Positions 8,615-17,789 of a stretch of 64,000 nucleotides of DNA are shown here, in pieces; position 1 is the first letter of the stretch, and every line of letters begins with the position of its first letter. Source of the DNA: Microvirga antarctica (lineage in GTDB: Bacteria > Pseudomonadota > Alphaproteobacteria > Rhizobiales > Beijerinckiaceae); NCBI RefSeq assembly GCF_017921815.1, contig NZ_JAGEMM010000004.1:309262-373261 (forward strand). Reading direction: 5' to 3'. A program made the translations under genes and the position numbers. Under the pieces are notes generated by a model, which did not search any database, had not been told where the DNA came from, and saw only the letters and a list, made by a program, of their open reading frames with translations.

Positions 8615-9799
8615 ATGAGACAAGCATTGACGCGCCGTGGACTTCTCGGAACGGCAACGGGCGCACTTGCGCTTTATGGCTCGGGCGCCTGGGGTCAGCC
8701 GGCACCCGTCCCGGCCAATCCGGTTGCGCTCAACATCATCGATGTGGCGGGCAATCTGCAGCTCACGCAAGCATCGATCGAGCGGTTTGCCCGAGAGAAC
8801 CCCAAGATCGTATCCCGGGTCACCTTTTCGCGAGCGCCCTCGCCGGAATTGCCCTCGAAACTGAAGGCGCAGCAACAGGCAGACAAGGTGGATATCGACC
8901 TCGTCCTGACAGGGCCGGGCGCTTTATCGGATGGGATTCAACAGGGGCTCTGGATCGACGTGGTCAAGGCCCATGCGGCCGGCTTGCCGAAGCTCGACGA
9001 GATCTATCACCCCCAAGCTTTGATGATGCAGAAGAACTTCGGGCAGGATCAGGGCGTGGCTGTTGTCTATTCGCCGTCGGGCCCCTTGTTCGAGTATGCC
9101 CCTGAGCGCGTCAAAAGCGTTCCCCGCACGGCAGCGGATCTGCTGGCGTGGGTCAAGGCGAACCCGAAGCGCTTCACCTATGCGCGCCCCGTCAATTCGG
9201 GCCCCGGTTGGACGTTTCTCATGGGCATCCCCTACATCCTTGGCGATAAGGATCCGACGGATCCCATGGGCGGTTGGGACAAGACCTGGGCATTCCTGAA
9301 GGAGCTTGGCACCGGGATCGACTATTATCCCGCCGGCACGGGTGCGACCATGAAGGAGCTTGGAGAGGGAACCCGCGACATCATCGTGACGACCTGCGGT
9401 TGGGACATCAACCCGCGCGCGCTCGGCATCGTGCCCAAAGAGGCCGGAATCTTTGCGCTCGAGGGCACCCATTGGGTCCCGGACACGCAGTTCATGTGCA
9501 TCCCCAAAGGCGTGCAGGCCGAGAAGATCGGCGCGCTCCTTGCCTTGATGACCTACATGCTGCAGCCGCAGCAACAGGCTGCGACCTACGACAAGGGTTA
9601 CTTTTATCCCGGCCCGGCGATCAAGGGCGTGACGCTTGCGATGGCGCCGGAGGAAAGCCAGGCCGTGATCAAGGAATTCGGCCGGCCAATCTACGACGAG
9701 CTGATCGCCAAGTTACCGACCGTTGTGCCGCTCAGCCCTGAAAAGCTGGTGGCGGCGTTCAGGCGCTGGGATCAGGAAATCGGCGCCATGGCGAAGTAG
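8615..9799 (+). CDS. ABC-type extracellular solute-binding protein (paralogue 1 of 3), Tat-type signal
   Basis: 394 residues. The start follows a GGAGGG site and gives a twin-arginine signal (TRRGLLGT) ending near AWGQ. The mature protein has the fold-defining features of a bilobal binding protein: LNIIDVAG in the first strand, VDIDLVLTG, then GPGWTFLMGIPYILGDKD, ATMKELGEGTRD and WDINPRALGIVP. The same landmarks recur in two other genes of this window (near 28.2 and 30.6 kb). No permease or ATPase is adjacent. Two Gfo/Idh/MocA dehydrogenases follow, the first only 2 bases downstream, suggesting the ligand is a polyol, sugar or sugar acid. Ligand unknown. Confidence 0.85.
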   Translation: MRQALTRRGLLGTATGALALYGSGAWGQPAPVPANPVALNIIDVAGNLQLTQASIERFARENPKIVSRVTFSRAPSPELPSKLKAQQQADKVDIDLVLTGPGALSDGIQQGLWIDVVKAHAAGLPKLDEIYHPQALMMQKNFGQDQGVAVVYSPSGPLFEYAPERVKSVPRTAADLLAWVKANPKRFTYARPVNSGPGWTFLMGIPYILGDKDPTDPMGGWDKTWAFLKELGTGIDYYPAGTGATMKELGEGTRDIIVTTCGWDINPRALGIVPKEAGIFALEGTHWVPDTQFMCIPKGVQAEKIGALLALMTYMLQPQQQAATYDKGYFYPGPAIKGVTLAMAPEESQAVIKEFGRPIYDELIAKLPTVVPLSPEKLVAAFRRWDQEIGAMAK

Positions 9800-9801
9800 G
9801 C

Positions 9802-10839
9802 GTGCGCTTCGCGGTCATCGGTCTCGACCATCGCCATATCTACCATATGGTCGAGGGTCTTCTCGCAGCTGGTGCCGCGTGCGTCGGCTACGATCCTGCC
9901 ACGAGCGACGCTCGCGTGCTCGCCGGATTCGAAGAGCGCTTTCCCGCCTTGACGAAAGTCACGGAACGTCGACGGCTGATCGAAGATCCGACCGTCGACG
10001 TGGTCGTCTGCGCCGCCATCCCGCGCGACCGTGCGGCCATCGCGGTGGAGGCGATGAGGCACGGCAAGGACGTGATGGTCGACAAGCCCGGCGTGACGAC
10101 AATCGCGCAACTTGTGGAAGTCGAGGCGTGTGTGGCCGAGACAGGGCGTATTTTCTCTATCTGCTTCTCGGAACGGTTCATCGTTCCCGCGACGCTCGTC
10201 GCCGAGAAACTGATCGGCGACGGCACCATCGGACGGGTAATCCAGACCATCGGGATGGGACCCCACCGCCTCAACCGGCAGATCCGCCCGGATTGGTTTT
10301 TCGACACCACCGCCTACGGCGGCATTCTGGCCGATATCGCCTCACACCAGATCGATCAATTCCTGCATTTCACCGGCTCGCGGGATGCGCAGATCATCGC
10401 CTCCTCCGTGGGTCATTTCGGTGACGGGGAGTATCCGGGCTTTCAGGATTTCGGGGACATCCTGCTGCGAAGCGAAGGGGCCAGCGGCTACATCCGGGTG
10501 GACTGGTTCACCGCGGACGGCCTGTCGAACTGGGGAGATGGACGGCTGTTCATCCTCGGGACCGAAGGGACGATCGAGCTCCGCAAATACGTCGATCTTG
10601 CGGGCCGCCCTGGAACCGATCATGTCTTTGTCGTCGATCGCCAAGGGACGCGATATATCGAGGCACACCGCGAGCCCCTTGTCTATTTCGACCGATTTCT
10701 GACCGACGTCCGTGACCGCACAGAGACCGCCATGCGTCAGGACCACGTCTTTGCCGTCTGTCGGCTTGCCCTGCAGGCACAGGCGGATGCCTCATATCTG
10801 ACGGGCAGCGCACGCCCCGGACATCCGGAGAGTTCATGA
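9802..10839 (+). CDS. Gfo/Idh/MocA-family NAD(P)-dependent oxidoreductase (first of two)
   Basis: 345 residues, starting at GTG 2 bases after the binding-protein stop. The N-terminal Rossmann segment RFAVIGLDHRHI is a variant of the GxGxxG loop, in which Asp-His replaces the usual Gly-x-Gly end. The family DKPG motif (Lys95-Pro96) positions nicotinamide and substrate. The C-terminal alpha/beta domain contains GGILADIASHQIDQFL, where the His is the usual catalytic-site residue. Such enzymes oxidise hydroxyls of inositols, sugars or sugar acids in the cytosol. The atypical first loop and the pairing with a second family member suggest a specialised substrate. Overlaps the next gene by 4 bases. 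Confidence 0.87.
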   Translation: MRFAVIGLDHRHIYHMVEGLLAAGAACVGYDPATSDARVLAGFEERFPALTKVTERRRLIEDPTVDVVVCAAIPRDRAAIAVEAMRHGKDVMVDKPGVTTIAQLVEVEACVAETGRIFSICFSERFIVPATLVAEKLIGDGTIGRVIQTIGMGPHRLNRQIRPDWFFDTTAYGGILADIASHQIDQFLHFTGSRDAQIIASSVGHFGDGEYPGFQDFGDILLRSEGASGYIRVDWFTADGLSNWGDGRLFILGTEGTIELRKYVDLAGRPGTDHVFVVDRQGTRYIEAHREPLVYFDRFLTDVRDRTETAMRQDHVFAVCRLALQAQADASYLTGSARPGHPESS

Positions 10840-11840
10840 TCAAGAAGATCGAATTGGCGATGATCGGGTTGGGCCCCGCCTCCCAGCCGCATTCCAAGAG
10901 CCTCATCGATCTTGCGTCCAGGGTGAATGTCCGCTGGGCCGTCGGCCGCTCGGCGGAGCGCGCGCGCGCCTTCGAGGCCGAGTTCGGTTTCCGAACCACG
11001 ACTGACCTCGATGCGGCCATTGCCGATCCCGCCGTCGAGGCCGTGCTGCTTCTGACGCCGCCAAGCACACATCTGGCGATCGCAGAGAAGTGCCTGGCCG
11101 CCGGCAAGCATGTGCTGATCGAGAAACCTCTCGAGCTGACCCTGCAACGCGCCGAGCGTCTCGTCGCGCTGGCGAGGGCGTCCGGATTGCGGTTCGGCGT
11201 TGTCCTCCAGCACCGCTTTCGGCCCGCGAGCCTCCGGCTCAAGCAGGCCTTGGAGACCGACGAACTCGGTCAGGTGCAGGCGGGTTTTCTCACGGTGCCC
11301 TGGTGGCGGCCACAGGCCTATTATGATGAGTCCGGCCGCGGAACACTGGCGCGCGACGGCGGCGGCGTCCTGCTGACGCAGGCGATCCATTCGCTCGATC
11401 TCTTCCGGTCGCTCCTGGGGGTCTCCGAGGTCGTCAAGGCCGACGTCCGCACCACGGAGCTTCATCAGATGGAGACCGAGGATCTGGTAACGGCGATCCT
11501 TCGCCTTGGGAACGGCGCACCGGGCACGCTTATGGCGACCACCGCCGCCTATCCGGGCTATGCCGAGCGGATCGAGATCATCGGTACAAAGGGCTTCGCC
11601 TCGCTGATCGGCGGCACACTGCAATTGTCCTGGCTCGACGGCACCGAAGAGCGTGTCGAAGCGGAAGGAAAAACCGGGAGCGGAGCCAGCATCATGGATT
11701 TCCCCCATGATGCCCATCGGGCCGTCCTGGCCGACTTTCTCGATGCGATCCGCGAGGGCAGGGATCCACAGGTGTCCGGCGAGGAAGCGCTGGCGAGCCA
11801 ACGCCTGGTGACCGACATTCTTGCGGCTGGCCGGGAATGA
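10836..11840 (+). CDS. Gfo/Idh/MocA-family NAD(P)-dependent oxidoreductase (second of two)
   Basis: 334 residues; its ATG overlaps the stop of the preceding dehydrogenase (ATGA). It has a Rossmann start (AMIGLGPASQPH), PPSTHLAIAEK in the second part of the domain, and the catalytic EKP motif at residues 96-98 (LIEKPLELT). The C-terminal domain has GGGVLLTQAIHSLDLF with the conserved active-site His. Two tandem Gfo/Idh enzymes often act in series, such as an oxidation followed by an epimerising or reducing step. Product and substrate cannot be told from sequence. Coupled to the upstream binding protein, so probably acts on the imported ligand. Confidence 0.88.
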   Translation: MIKKIELAMIGLGPASQPHSKSLIDLASRVNVRWAVGRSAERARAFEAEFGFRTTTDLDAAIADPAVEAVLLLTPPSTHLAIAEKCLAAGKHVLIEKPLELTLQRAERLVALARASGLRFGVVLQHRFRPASLRLKQALETDELGQVQAGFLTVPWWRPQAYYDESGRGTLARDGGGVLLTQAIHSLDLFRSLLGVSEVVKADVRTTELHQMETEDLVTAILRLGNGAPGTLMATTAAYPGYAERIEIIGTKGFASLIGGTLQLSWLDGTEERVEAEGKTGSGASIMDFPHDAHRAVLADFLDAIREGRDPQVSGEEALASQRLVTDILAAGRE

Positions 11841-11978
11841 TGCTGGAGGCCAGACGCAGCGCGGCCCGATCCGACGCTCTGGCCCTTGCGGGGCGACTTC
11901 GCTAGTCTGCTTGGGCAGACGCGACAGCGAACGGGTTGTCCGAGGACAGGTCGCGCAGCCAGAGGTCAAGGACTTGAC

Positions 11979-13178
11979 ATGGAAAAGGTTTCTTCGCCCG
12001 AGCGCCTCCACCGGGTCCTCCCGACCGATGGTTTTGGCGGCGCCCTCGCTGGGCGGGTCTGGCAACCCGGTATCGGACCGACGCTCGTGTCGATTCGCGA
12101 GGGCGGGGTCGTTGACCTTTCGCAATCGTGCGCAACGATGAGCGAACTGGCGGCCCTCGGCGAACCGGCTCTGGTCTGTCGCACCGCGTCCGGAGCGCGC
12201 CTCGGCTCTTTCGAGGACATTCTGGCCAATACGCCGCCGGACGGACGCGATCCTGCCAAGCCTTGGTTTCTGGCTCCCATCGACCTCCAGGTCATCAAAG
12301 CCGCGGGCGTGACCTTTGCGGTCTCCATGCTGGAGCGGGTGATCGAGGAGCGGGCGCGTGGCGATGCTGCGGCCGCGGTCGCGATCCGGCGTGAGGTGAC
12401 GCGCCTAGTCGGGGATGATCTGAGCAAGCTCAAGCCTGGCTCCACGGAGGCAATGGGTCTCAAGGCGGTCCTCGTGGCGCAAGGGGCATGGAGCCAGTAT
12501 CTCGAGGTCGGCATCGGTCCTGACGCGGAGATCTTTACCAAAGCTCCGACCCTCTCGGCGGTCGGGCCCGGCATGGACGCGGGCTACCACCCAAAATCGA
12601 CCTGGAACAACCCGGAGCCGGAGGTCGTGATTGTCGTGTCGCCCGCTGGACGGATTGTCGGGGCCACGCTCGGCAACGATGTCAATCTGCGCGATGTCGA
12701 GGGCCGGTCCGCCCTGCTTCTGTCAAAGGCGAAGGACAACAACGCTTCCTGTGCAATCGGGCCCTTCGTGCGCTTCTTCGATGACACTTTTACTCTCGAC
12801 GACGTCCGCACCACGACCGTCACGCTGACGGTCGAGGGTGAGGATGGTTTCAGGCTCGAAGGGTCCTCGTCGATTGCAAAAATCAGCCGGGATCCTGAGG
12901 ATCTGGTGAGCCAGACCATCGGCCCGGACCATCAGTATCCGGATGGTTTCGTGCTGTTTCTCGGGACTATGTTTGCGCCGACGCAGGATCGGAACGAGCC
13001 CGGTCTCGGGTTCACGCACAAGGCAGGCGATGTCGTCACCATCGCGGCGCCCAAGCTCGGTGCGCTCGTGAACCGCATGCGAACGAGTTCGGATTGCGAG
13101 CCCTGGACATTCGGTCTCGTGGCGCTCATGACCAACCTTGCTCAACGCGGCCTTCTCAAATCCAAGTCGGACCAGTAA
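11979..13178 (+). CDS. Fumarylacetoacetate-hydrolase-family enzyme, probable 2-keto-3-deoxy sugar-acid dehydratase
   Basis: 399 residues. The start has AAGGA 6 bases upstream. The C-terminal FAH fold carries the metal site: NPEPEVV (Glu213, Glu215) and GNDVNLRD (Asp234), followed by KAKDNNASCAIGPF. FAH enzymes of this length are known as 2-keto-3-deoxy-pentonate dehydratases (the XylX / AraD1 type), which form alpha-ketoglutarate semialdehyde. The gene 2 bases downstream is exactly the dehydrogenase expected for that product, which supports the assignment. An acylpyruvate or didehydro-deoxy-rhamnonate hydrolase remains possible. The 138-base gap before it may hold its own promoter. Confidence 0.75.
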   Translation: MEKVSSPERLHRVLPTDGFGGALAGRVWQPGIGPTLVSIREGGVVDLSQSCATMSELAALGEPALVCRTASGARLGSFEDILANTPPDGRDPAKPWFLAPIDLQVIKAAGVTFAVSMLERVIEERARGDAAAAVAIRREVTRLVGDDLSKLKPGSTEAMGLKAVLVAQGAWSQYLEVGIGPDAEIFTKAPTLSAVGPGMDAGYHPKSTWNNPEPEVVIVVSPAGRIVGATLGNDVNLRDVEGRSALLLSKAKDNNASCAIGPFVRFFDDTFTLDDVRTTTVTLTVEGEDGFRLEGSSSIAKISRDPEDLVSQTIGPDHQYPDGFVLFLGTMFAPTQDRNEPGLGFTHKAGDVVTIAAPKLGALVNRMRTSSDCEPWTFGLVALMTNLAQRGLLKSKSDQ

Positions 13179-13180
13179 CC

Positions 13181-14632
13181 ATGACCATCCAGGCAAAAAA
13201 CTACATCGCAGGCGAGTGGGTAGCGGCCTCCGATGCTTCGCTCGATATCAACCCGTCGAACACGCAGGATGTGGTGGGGGAATTCGCTCGCGGCAGTGTT
13301 GGCGATGCGCAGCGCGCCATCGATGCGGCCGCCGCGGCGTTTCCGTCGTGGTCCCGATCCTCGATCCAGCTTCGCCATGACATTCTGAAGAAGGCCGGCG
13401 ACGAGATCATCGCGCGCAAGGAAGAATTGGGTCGCCTGCTGTCTCAAGAGGAGGGCAAGACTCTGCCCGAGGGCATCGGCGAGGCCATGCGCGCCGGCCA
13501 GATCTTCCAGTTCTTCGCCGGAGAATGCCTGCGGCTTTCGGGTGAAAAACTCGCCTCCGTGCGGCCAGGCGTCGAAGTCGAGATCACCCGTGAGCCGATG
13601 GGCGTCGTGGGGCTGATCACACCCTGGAATTTCCCCATCGCGATCCCAGCCTGGAAAATCGCACCGGCACTGGCCTATGGCAATTGCGTCGTCTTCAAGC
13701 CGGCGGATTTGGTGCCTGCCTCCGCGCATGCCCTGTCCGAAATCATCGCCAAGGCCGGTGTCCCGGCGGGGGTTTTCAACCTGGTCATGGGGCGGGGATC
13801 GGTGGTCGGCGAGACCATGCTGACGAGCCCGCAGATTGCTGCGATCTCGTTCACCGGTTCGGTCGCGACGGGGCGCAAGGTCGCCCAATCATGCATCGGG
13901 TCGGACCCCATGAAGAAGATGCAGCTGGAAATGGGCGGCAAAAACCCGCTCGTCGTGCTCGACGATGCCGATCTCAAGGTCGCGGTGGAATGCGCGGTCA
14001 ACGGCGCCTTTTTCTCCACAGGTCAGCGCTGCACGGCCTCCTCGCGTCTCATCGTGACGGACGGGATTCACGACCGCTTCGTGGAGGCGATGACCGAGCG
14101 TATGCAAGGCCTTGTCGTCGACGATGCGCTCAAACCCGGCACGCAGATCGGGCCGGTCGTCGACCAGAGTCAACTCGATCAGGATCTCTCCTACATTCGA
14201 CTTGGCCAGGACGAGGGCGCAACGCTGGTTCAGGGGGGCGAACGCCTCACACGGGACCATCCGGGCTTCTACCTGTCTCCGGCCCTGTTCACAAACGTGG
14301 ACAACCAGATGCGCATTGCGCGCGAGGAAATCTTCGGCCCCGTCGCCACGATCACGCGTGCAAAAACCTACGAGGAGGCACTGGCGATCGCGAATGATAC
14401 GCCGTTTGGCCTCTCGTCGGGCATTTGCACCACAAGCCTGAAGCACGCGGGTCATTTCAAGCGCAACAGCGAAGCCGGCATGGTCATGGTGAACCTCCCG
14501 ACGGCGGGCGTTGATTACCATGTGCCATTCGGCGGCCGAAAAGGCTCCTCCTACGGTCCGCGCGAGCAGGGGCGCTACGCGCAGGAGTTCTACACCACGG
14601 TCAAGACGGCCTACACGCACGATGGCAATTGA
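13181..14632 (+). CDS. Aldehyde dehydrogenase, probable alpha-ketoglutarate semialdehyde dehydrogenase
   Basis: 483 residues. ALDH signatures are complete: TPWNFPIAIPAWK (cofactor pocket, near 148-159), FTGSVATG (dinucleotide loop), LEMGGKNP with general base Glu250, and STGQRCTASS with the catalytic Cys284. The sequence resembles succinate-/ketoglutarate-semialdehyde dehydrogenases. Paired with the FAH-family enzyme, the likely reaction is alpha-ketoglutarate semialdehyde + NAD(P)+ to alpha-ketoglutarate. That is the last step of non-phosphorylative pentose or hexarate catabolism and feeds the TCA cycle. ALDH substrate cannot be decided by motif alone. It is the last gene of the run; no clear terminator was seen after it. 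Confidence 0.82.
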   Translation: MTIQAKNYIAGEWVAASDASLDINPSNTQDVVGEFARGSVGDAQRAIDAAAAAFPSWSRSSIQLRHDILKKAGDEIIARKEELGRLLSQEEGKTLPEGIGEAMRAGQIFQFFAGECLRLSGEKLASVRPGVEVEITREPMGVVGLITPWNFPIAIPAWKIAPALAYGNCVVFKPADLVPASAHALSEIIAKAGVPAGVFNLVMGRGSVVGETMLTSPQIAAISFTGSVATGRKVAQSCIGSDPMKKMQLEMGGKNPLVVLDDADLKVAVECAVNGAFFSTGQRCTASSRLIVTDGIHDRFVEAMTERMQGLVVDDALKPGTQIGPVVDQSQLDQDLSYIRLGQDEGATLVQGGERLTRDHPGFYLSPALFTNVDNQMRIAREEIFGPVATITRAKTYEEALAIANDTPFGLSSGICTTSLKHAGHFKRNSEAGMVMVNLPTAGVDYHVPFGGRKGSSYGPREQGRYAQEFYTTVKTAYTHDGN

Positions 14633-14752
14633 GCACACTTAACCGGTCATTCCGCCCAGCAAACGTGCTTTCCGGATAATACCGTAACAGTCTCGGCCCG
14701 GGAAAGGCTGGTTTTGCATTCGGTGGTCTTGCATGGACAGGTGTCTAGACCA

Positions 14753-14781
14753 TCGTGGAGGACATGAGTAAATCGTATAAT
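14753..14781 (+). promoter_or_regulatory. Possible promoter of the GAF-GGDEF-EAL gene
   Basis: A perfect TATAAT lies at 14776-14781. The corresponding -35 (TCGTGG, 17-base spacer) is poor, so an activator may be needed. An 8-base palindrome, GTCTAGAC (14743-14750), sits immediately upstream of the -35 position. The start codon is about 90 bases downstream. Confidence 0.35.
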
Positions 14782-14870
14782 GGAATGAGATGAACTAGTC
14801 TGGCGTTATCACGTTGTTGTCCATCAGGGTTTGCAGGAGACACTGGAACTGTCCGACGCGGGACAACGCA

Positions 14871-16757
14871 ATGGTGTGGCAGATGGCGACCGACGTGCAG
14901 ACGACGCCCCCTCGACGGCGAGAGACCGCGCCGCAGGTAAGTGATGCACTGAAGCAGGAATTGCTTGATCTCCAAAGCGAGGTTCTCGCAAGAGTTGCAT
15001 ACGGCGAGCCCCTGGCGTCGATCGTGGATTTTCTCTGCCGCAGAGTCGAGAAGTTCACGGGGAAGTCGGTCTGTTCCGTTCTTACCGTCGACAGGGACGG
15101 ACTTCTCCACCCGCTGGCGGCCCCCAGTCTGCCCGCCTCCTTTTCCCAGGCGCTGGAGGGCTTGCCTATCGGGCCGCATGTTGGGTCATGCGGAACAGCA
15201 GCCTATCGGGGCGAAGACATCGAAGTCCGGGATATCGCGACCGACCCACGATGGGCCGATTTCGAGTTCCTCACCCTGCCCCTCGGCCTCAAGGCCTGCT
15301 GGTCCAGCCCCATCAAGGCGCGCGATGGGCATGTGATCGGCACCTTTGCTTTCTACTTCCATTCAGCGCGCGGGCCTGTCGATCTCGAAAGGCATATCGT
15401 CGCTGCCTGCACGAACCTTTGCGCCATTGCGATCGAACATCAGCAGATTCAACAGCGCCTCCATGATCTCGCATTCGTCGATGCGCTGTCTGGGCTTTCG
15501 AACCGCGTGAGCTTCGATCGACGGATAAAGCAAGCTGCCGAGGAAGACACGCCCTTCGCACTTCTGCTGGTCGACATCGATCAACTCAAGTCCGTCAATG
15601 ACACGCTCGGACATGTTGCAGGCGATGCGCTGATCCGAGCGGTCGCCAGTCGCCTGGAAACGATGGGACAGTCCATGGAGGCTTTCCGGCTCGGCGGGGA
15701 CGAATTTGCCCTCATGGTGCTGGGCTGTCGCAGCGAGGCGGCCATGGCGGACGCGGCTCAGCATTTAATTTCGACAATCGGTGCGCCGTTCCATCACGCG
15801 CATCAGACGATCATTCCGTCTGTCACGATCGGTGGCATACTGCAGGCCGAGGAAGCCGTAGATGTCGATACCTTGCGGCAGAATGCGGATTTCGCTCTCT
15901 ATCACGGGAAGGAGACGCATCGCGGCGGTTTCGTCCCGTTCCGGGCAGGGATGCGCACGTCCATCAGCCAGCGGATTAAGGCTGTCAGGGTGGTCGGCGA
16001 AGCACTCGCCGAGGGGCGCATCATCCCCCACTACCAGCCGATCGTTCGCATGGACAGTGCGGAGGTCATCGGGCTCGAGGCACTTGCGCGCATTACCGAT
16101 GTCCAAAAGGCGCTGCTGGCCGCAAAGGAGTTTCATGAGGCCTTGACCGACTCGCGGATCGTCTACGCCCTGACCGGGCAAATGCTGACACGTGTTGCGG
16201 CCGATCTCCGTCGATGGCTGGACATGGGCATTCCCTTTCAACATGTCGGAATCAACGTCACGACGGCTGATTTTCAGCGGGGGGATTTAGAGGTTCGCAT
16301 CACGGATGCTTTCGCGCAGGCCGGTGTTCCGCTCAAACACATCATCCTGGAGGTGAACGAGTCCGTCTTCATGGGAACGGGTGATCACATGGTGGCGCGG
16401 GAGGTCGAAAGTCTGCGCGCCAAGGGGATCCGCGTGGCATTGGATGATTTCGGGACGGGGTTTGCGTCCCTGACTCATCTGCTCAATTTTCCGGTCGACA
16501 TCATCAAGATCGACAAATCCTTCGTGGACCGGATCATCGATGATCGGCCCAGCGGCGTTATCGTCGAGGCGATCCTCGACATCGCGCGCAAGCTCGACAT
16601 CCGGGTGATTGCGGAAGGCATCGAGACCAGGGAACAGGTCGATCGCCTGCTGTCGATGGGATGCGTTCTTGGTCAGGGGTTCCACTTCGCCCGGCCCGCA
16701 TCGGCCGGAGTCACAACCGATATCCTGTGCAAGTTCGGGCAATTGTCCCCGATCTGA
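14871..16757 (+). CDS. GAF-GGDEF-EAL cyclic-di-GMP turnover protein
   Basis: 628 residues, no membrane segment. A GAF sensor (about residues 45-190) contains GSCGTAAYRGEDIEV, typical of GAF domains in c-di-GMP enzymes. The GGDEF domain (about 200-350) has DALSGLSNR, the metal Asp in LLVDIDQLKSVND and an intact GGDEF at 275-279; no RxxD product-inhibition site precedes it. The EAL domain (from about 380) has GLEALAR (403-405), GINVTTADF, LEVNES, DDFGTG, KIDKSFV and AEGIETREQ, so all phosphodiesterase ligands are present. Both synthesis and hydrolysis of c-di-GMP are possible. A longer TTG-initiated reading is open but lacks a good ribosome site. Converges on the ABC operon. Confidence 0.92.
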   Translation: MVWQMATDVQTTPPRRRETAPQVSDALKQELLDLQSEVLARVAYGEPLASIVDFLCRRVEKFTGKSVCSVLTVDRDGLLHPLAAPSLPASFSQALEGLPIGPHVGSCGTAAYRGEDIEVRDIATDPRWADFEFLTLPLGLKACWSSPIKARDGHVIGTFAFYFHSARGPVDLERHIVAACTNLCAIAIEHQQIQQRLHDLAFVDALSGLSNRVSFDRRIKQAAEEDTPFALLLVDIDQLKSVNDTLGHVAGDALIRAVASRLETMGQSMEAFRLGGDEFALMVLGCRSEAAMADAAQHLISTIGAPFHHAHQTIIPSVTIGGILQAEEAVDVDTLRQNADFALYHGKETHRGGFVPFRAGMRTSISQRIKAVRVVGEALAEGRIIPHYQPIVRMDSAEVIGLEALARITDVQKALLAAKEFHEALTDSRIVYALTGQMLTRVAADLRRWLDMGIPFQHVGINVTTADFQRGDLEVRITDAFAQAGVPLKHIILEVNESVFMGTGDHMVAREVESLRAKGIRVALDDFGTGFASLTHLLNFPVDIIKIDKSFVDRIIDDRPSGVIVEAILDIARKLDIRVIAEGIETREQVDRLLSMGCVLGQGFHFARPASAGVTTDILCKFGQLSPI

Positions 16758-16784
16758 CGGTCGAACAGGATCTCTGCCCCGCCC

Positions 16785-17789
16785 TCAAAGACCCACGACG
16801 CCGCCGTCTGCCGGGGCGCGGACATGACATGCAGCCTCTGTCCCGGTGGGACAGGGGACGAGCGGAGGACGCACGCGCGCGCACCGGTCGATGGAGATGG
16901 GGCAACGCCCGATAAAGGGACATCCCACGGGAGGGTCGAGGGCGCTCGGCAATTCCCCTTTCAGCACGATCCGCTCCCGTCGCCGTTGACGGGCGGGATC
17001 CGGCAGGGGAATCGCCGAGAGCAGCGCCTGGGTGTACGGGTGCCGGGGCGCCTCGAACAGCGCGTCGACCGGGCCTCGCTCGGCAATCGTGCCGAGATAG
17101 AGCACCAGCGCGTCGTCGGCGATGTGGCGAACGACAGACAGGTCGTGTGAGATGAAGAGATAGGTCAAACCGAGATCGCGCTGAAGCTCAAGCAGGAGGT
17201 TCAGGATCTGTGATCGGATCGACACGTCAAGGGCCGAGACGGGCTCGTCGAGAACCAGCAGGCGCGGCGACAAGGCAAGCGCTCGTGCGATGACCACACG
17301 CTGCCGCTGACCCCCGGAAAGCGCATTCGGCAGCCGGGCCGCAAATGTTTGCGACAGGCCCACGCGGTCGAGGAGCTCCGCCACGCGCCGCCGACGCTCC
17401 TGCCTGGGCCGTCCAGCAATGGCGAGCGGTTCGGCCACGCTATCGCCGATGGTCATCTTCGGGTCGAGGGCGGCGCTTGGATCCTGGAAAACGATCTGCA
17501 TCTCAGAGGCCAGCGCCTGGCGGTCGCGGCCGCGCAGATGGGTGATATCGCGACCGTCGAACAACACCTGGCCCGAGGTCGGTTTCTCGAGGCCCAGAAC
17601 CGCATAGGCGGTGGTGGACTTGCCGCATCCCGATTCGCCCACGATGGCGACTGTGCGGCCGGCCGGAACGTCGAACGAAATCCCATCCACGGCTTTCACC
17701 GTTGCATCCTTGTGCGCACCGCGAAGAGGGAAGTGGACCTTGAGGTCGCGCACCTGGAGGAGCGGTTGTGGGCTTTCGGCAAGTGCCAT
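16785..17789 (-). CDS. Dipeptide/oligopeptide-type ABC transporter ATP-binding protein (DppF/OppF-like)
   Basis: 334 residues. Walker [11 protein letters not shown]-loop QIVFQDP, signature ALSGGQRQR, Walker B LLVLDEPVSALDVS and the H-loop ISHDLS are all intact. The C-terminal extension with GCPFIGRCPISIDRC is the oligopeptide-transporter (oligo_HPY) domain typical of this class. It powers the importer formed by the two permeases upstream in the operon. The ATG overlaps the stop of its partner ATPase (ATGA), which sets the start; an upstream in-frame ATG would intrude into that gene. Last gene of the operon, ending 27 bases from the convergent c-di-GMP gene. Confidence 0.92.
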   Translation of the reverse strand: MALAESPQPLLQVRDLKVHFPLRGAHKDATVKAVDGISFDVPAGRTVAIVGESGCGKSTTAYAVLGLEKPTSGQVLFDGRDITHLRGRDRQALASEMQIVFQDPSAALDPKMTIGDSVAEPLAIAGRPRQERRRRVAELLDRVGLSQTFAARLPNALSGGQRQRVVIARALALSPRLLVLDEPVSALDVSIRSQILNLLLELQRDLGLTYLFISHDLSVVRHIADDALVLYLGTIAERGPVDALFEAPRHPYTQALLSAIPLPDPARQRRRERIVLKGELPSALDPPVGCPFIGRCPISIDRCARVRPPLVPCPTGTEAACHVRAPADGGVVGL

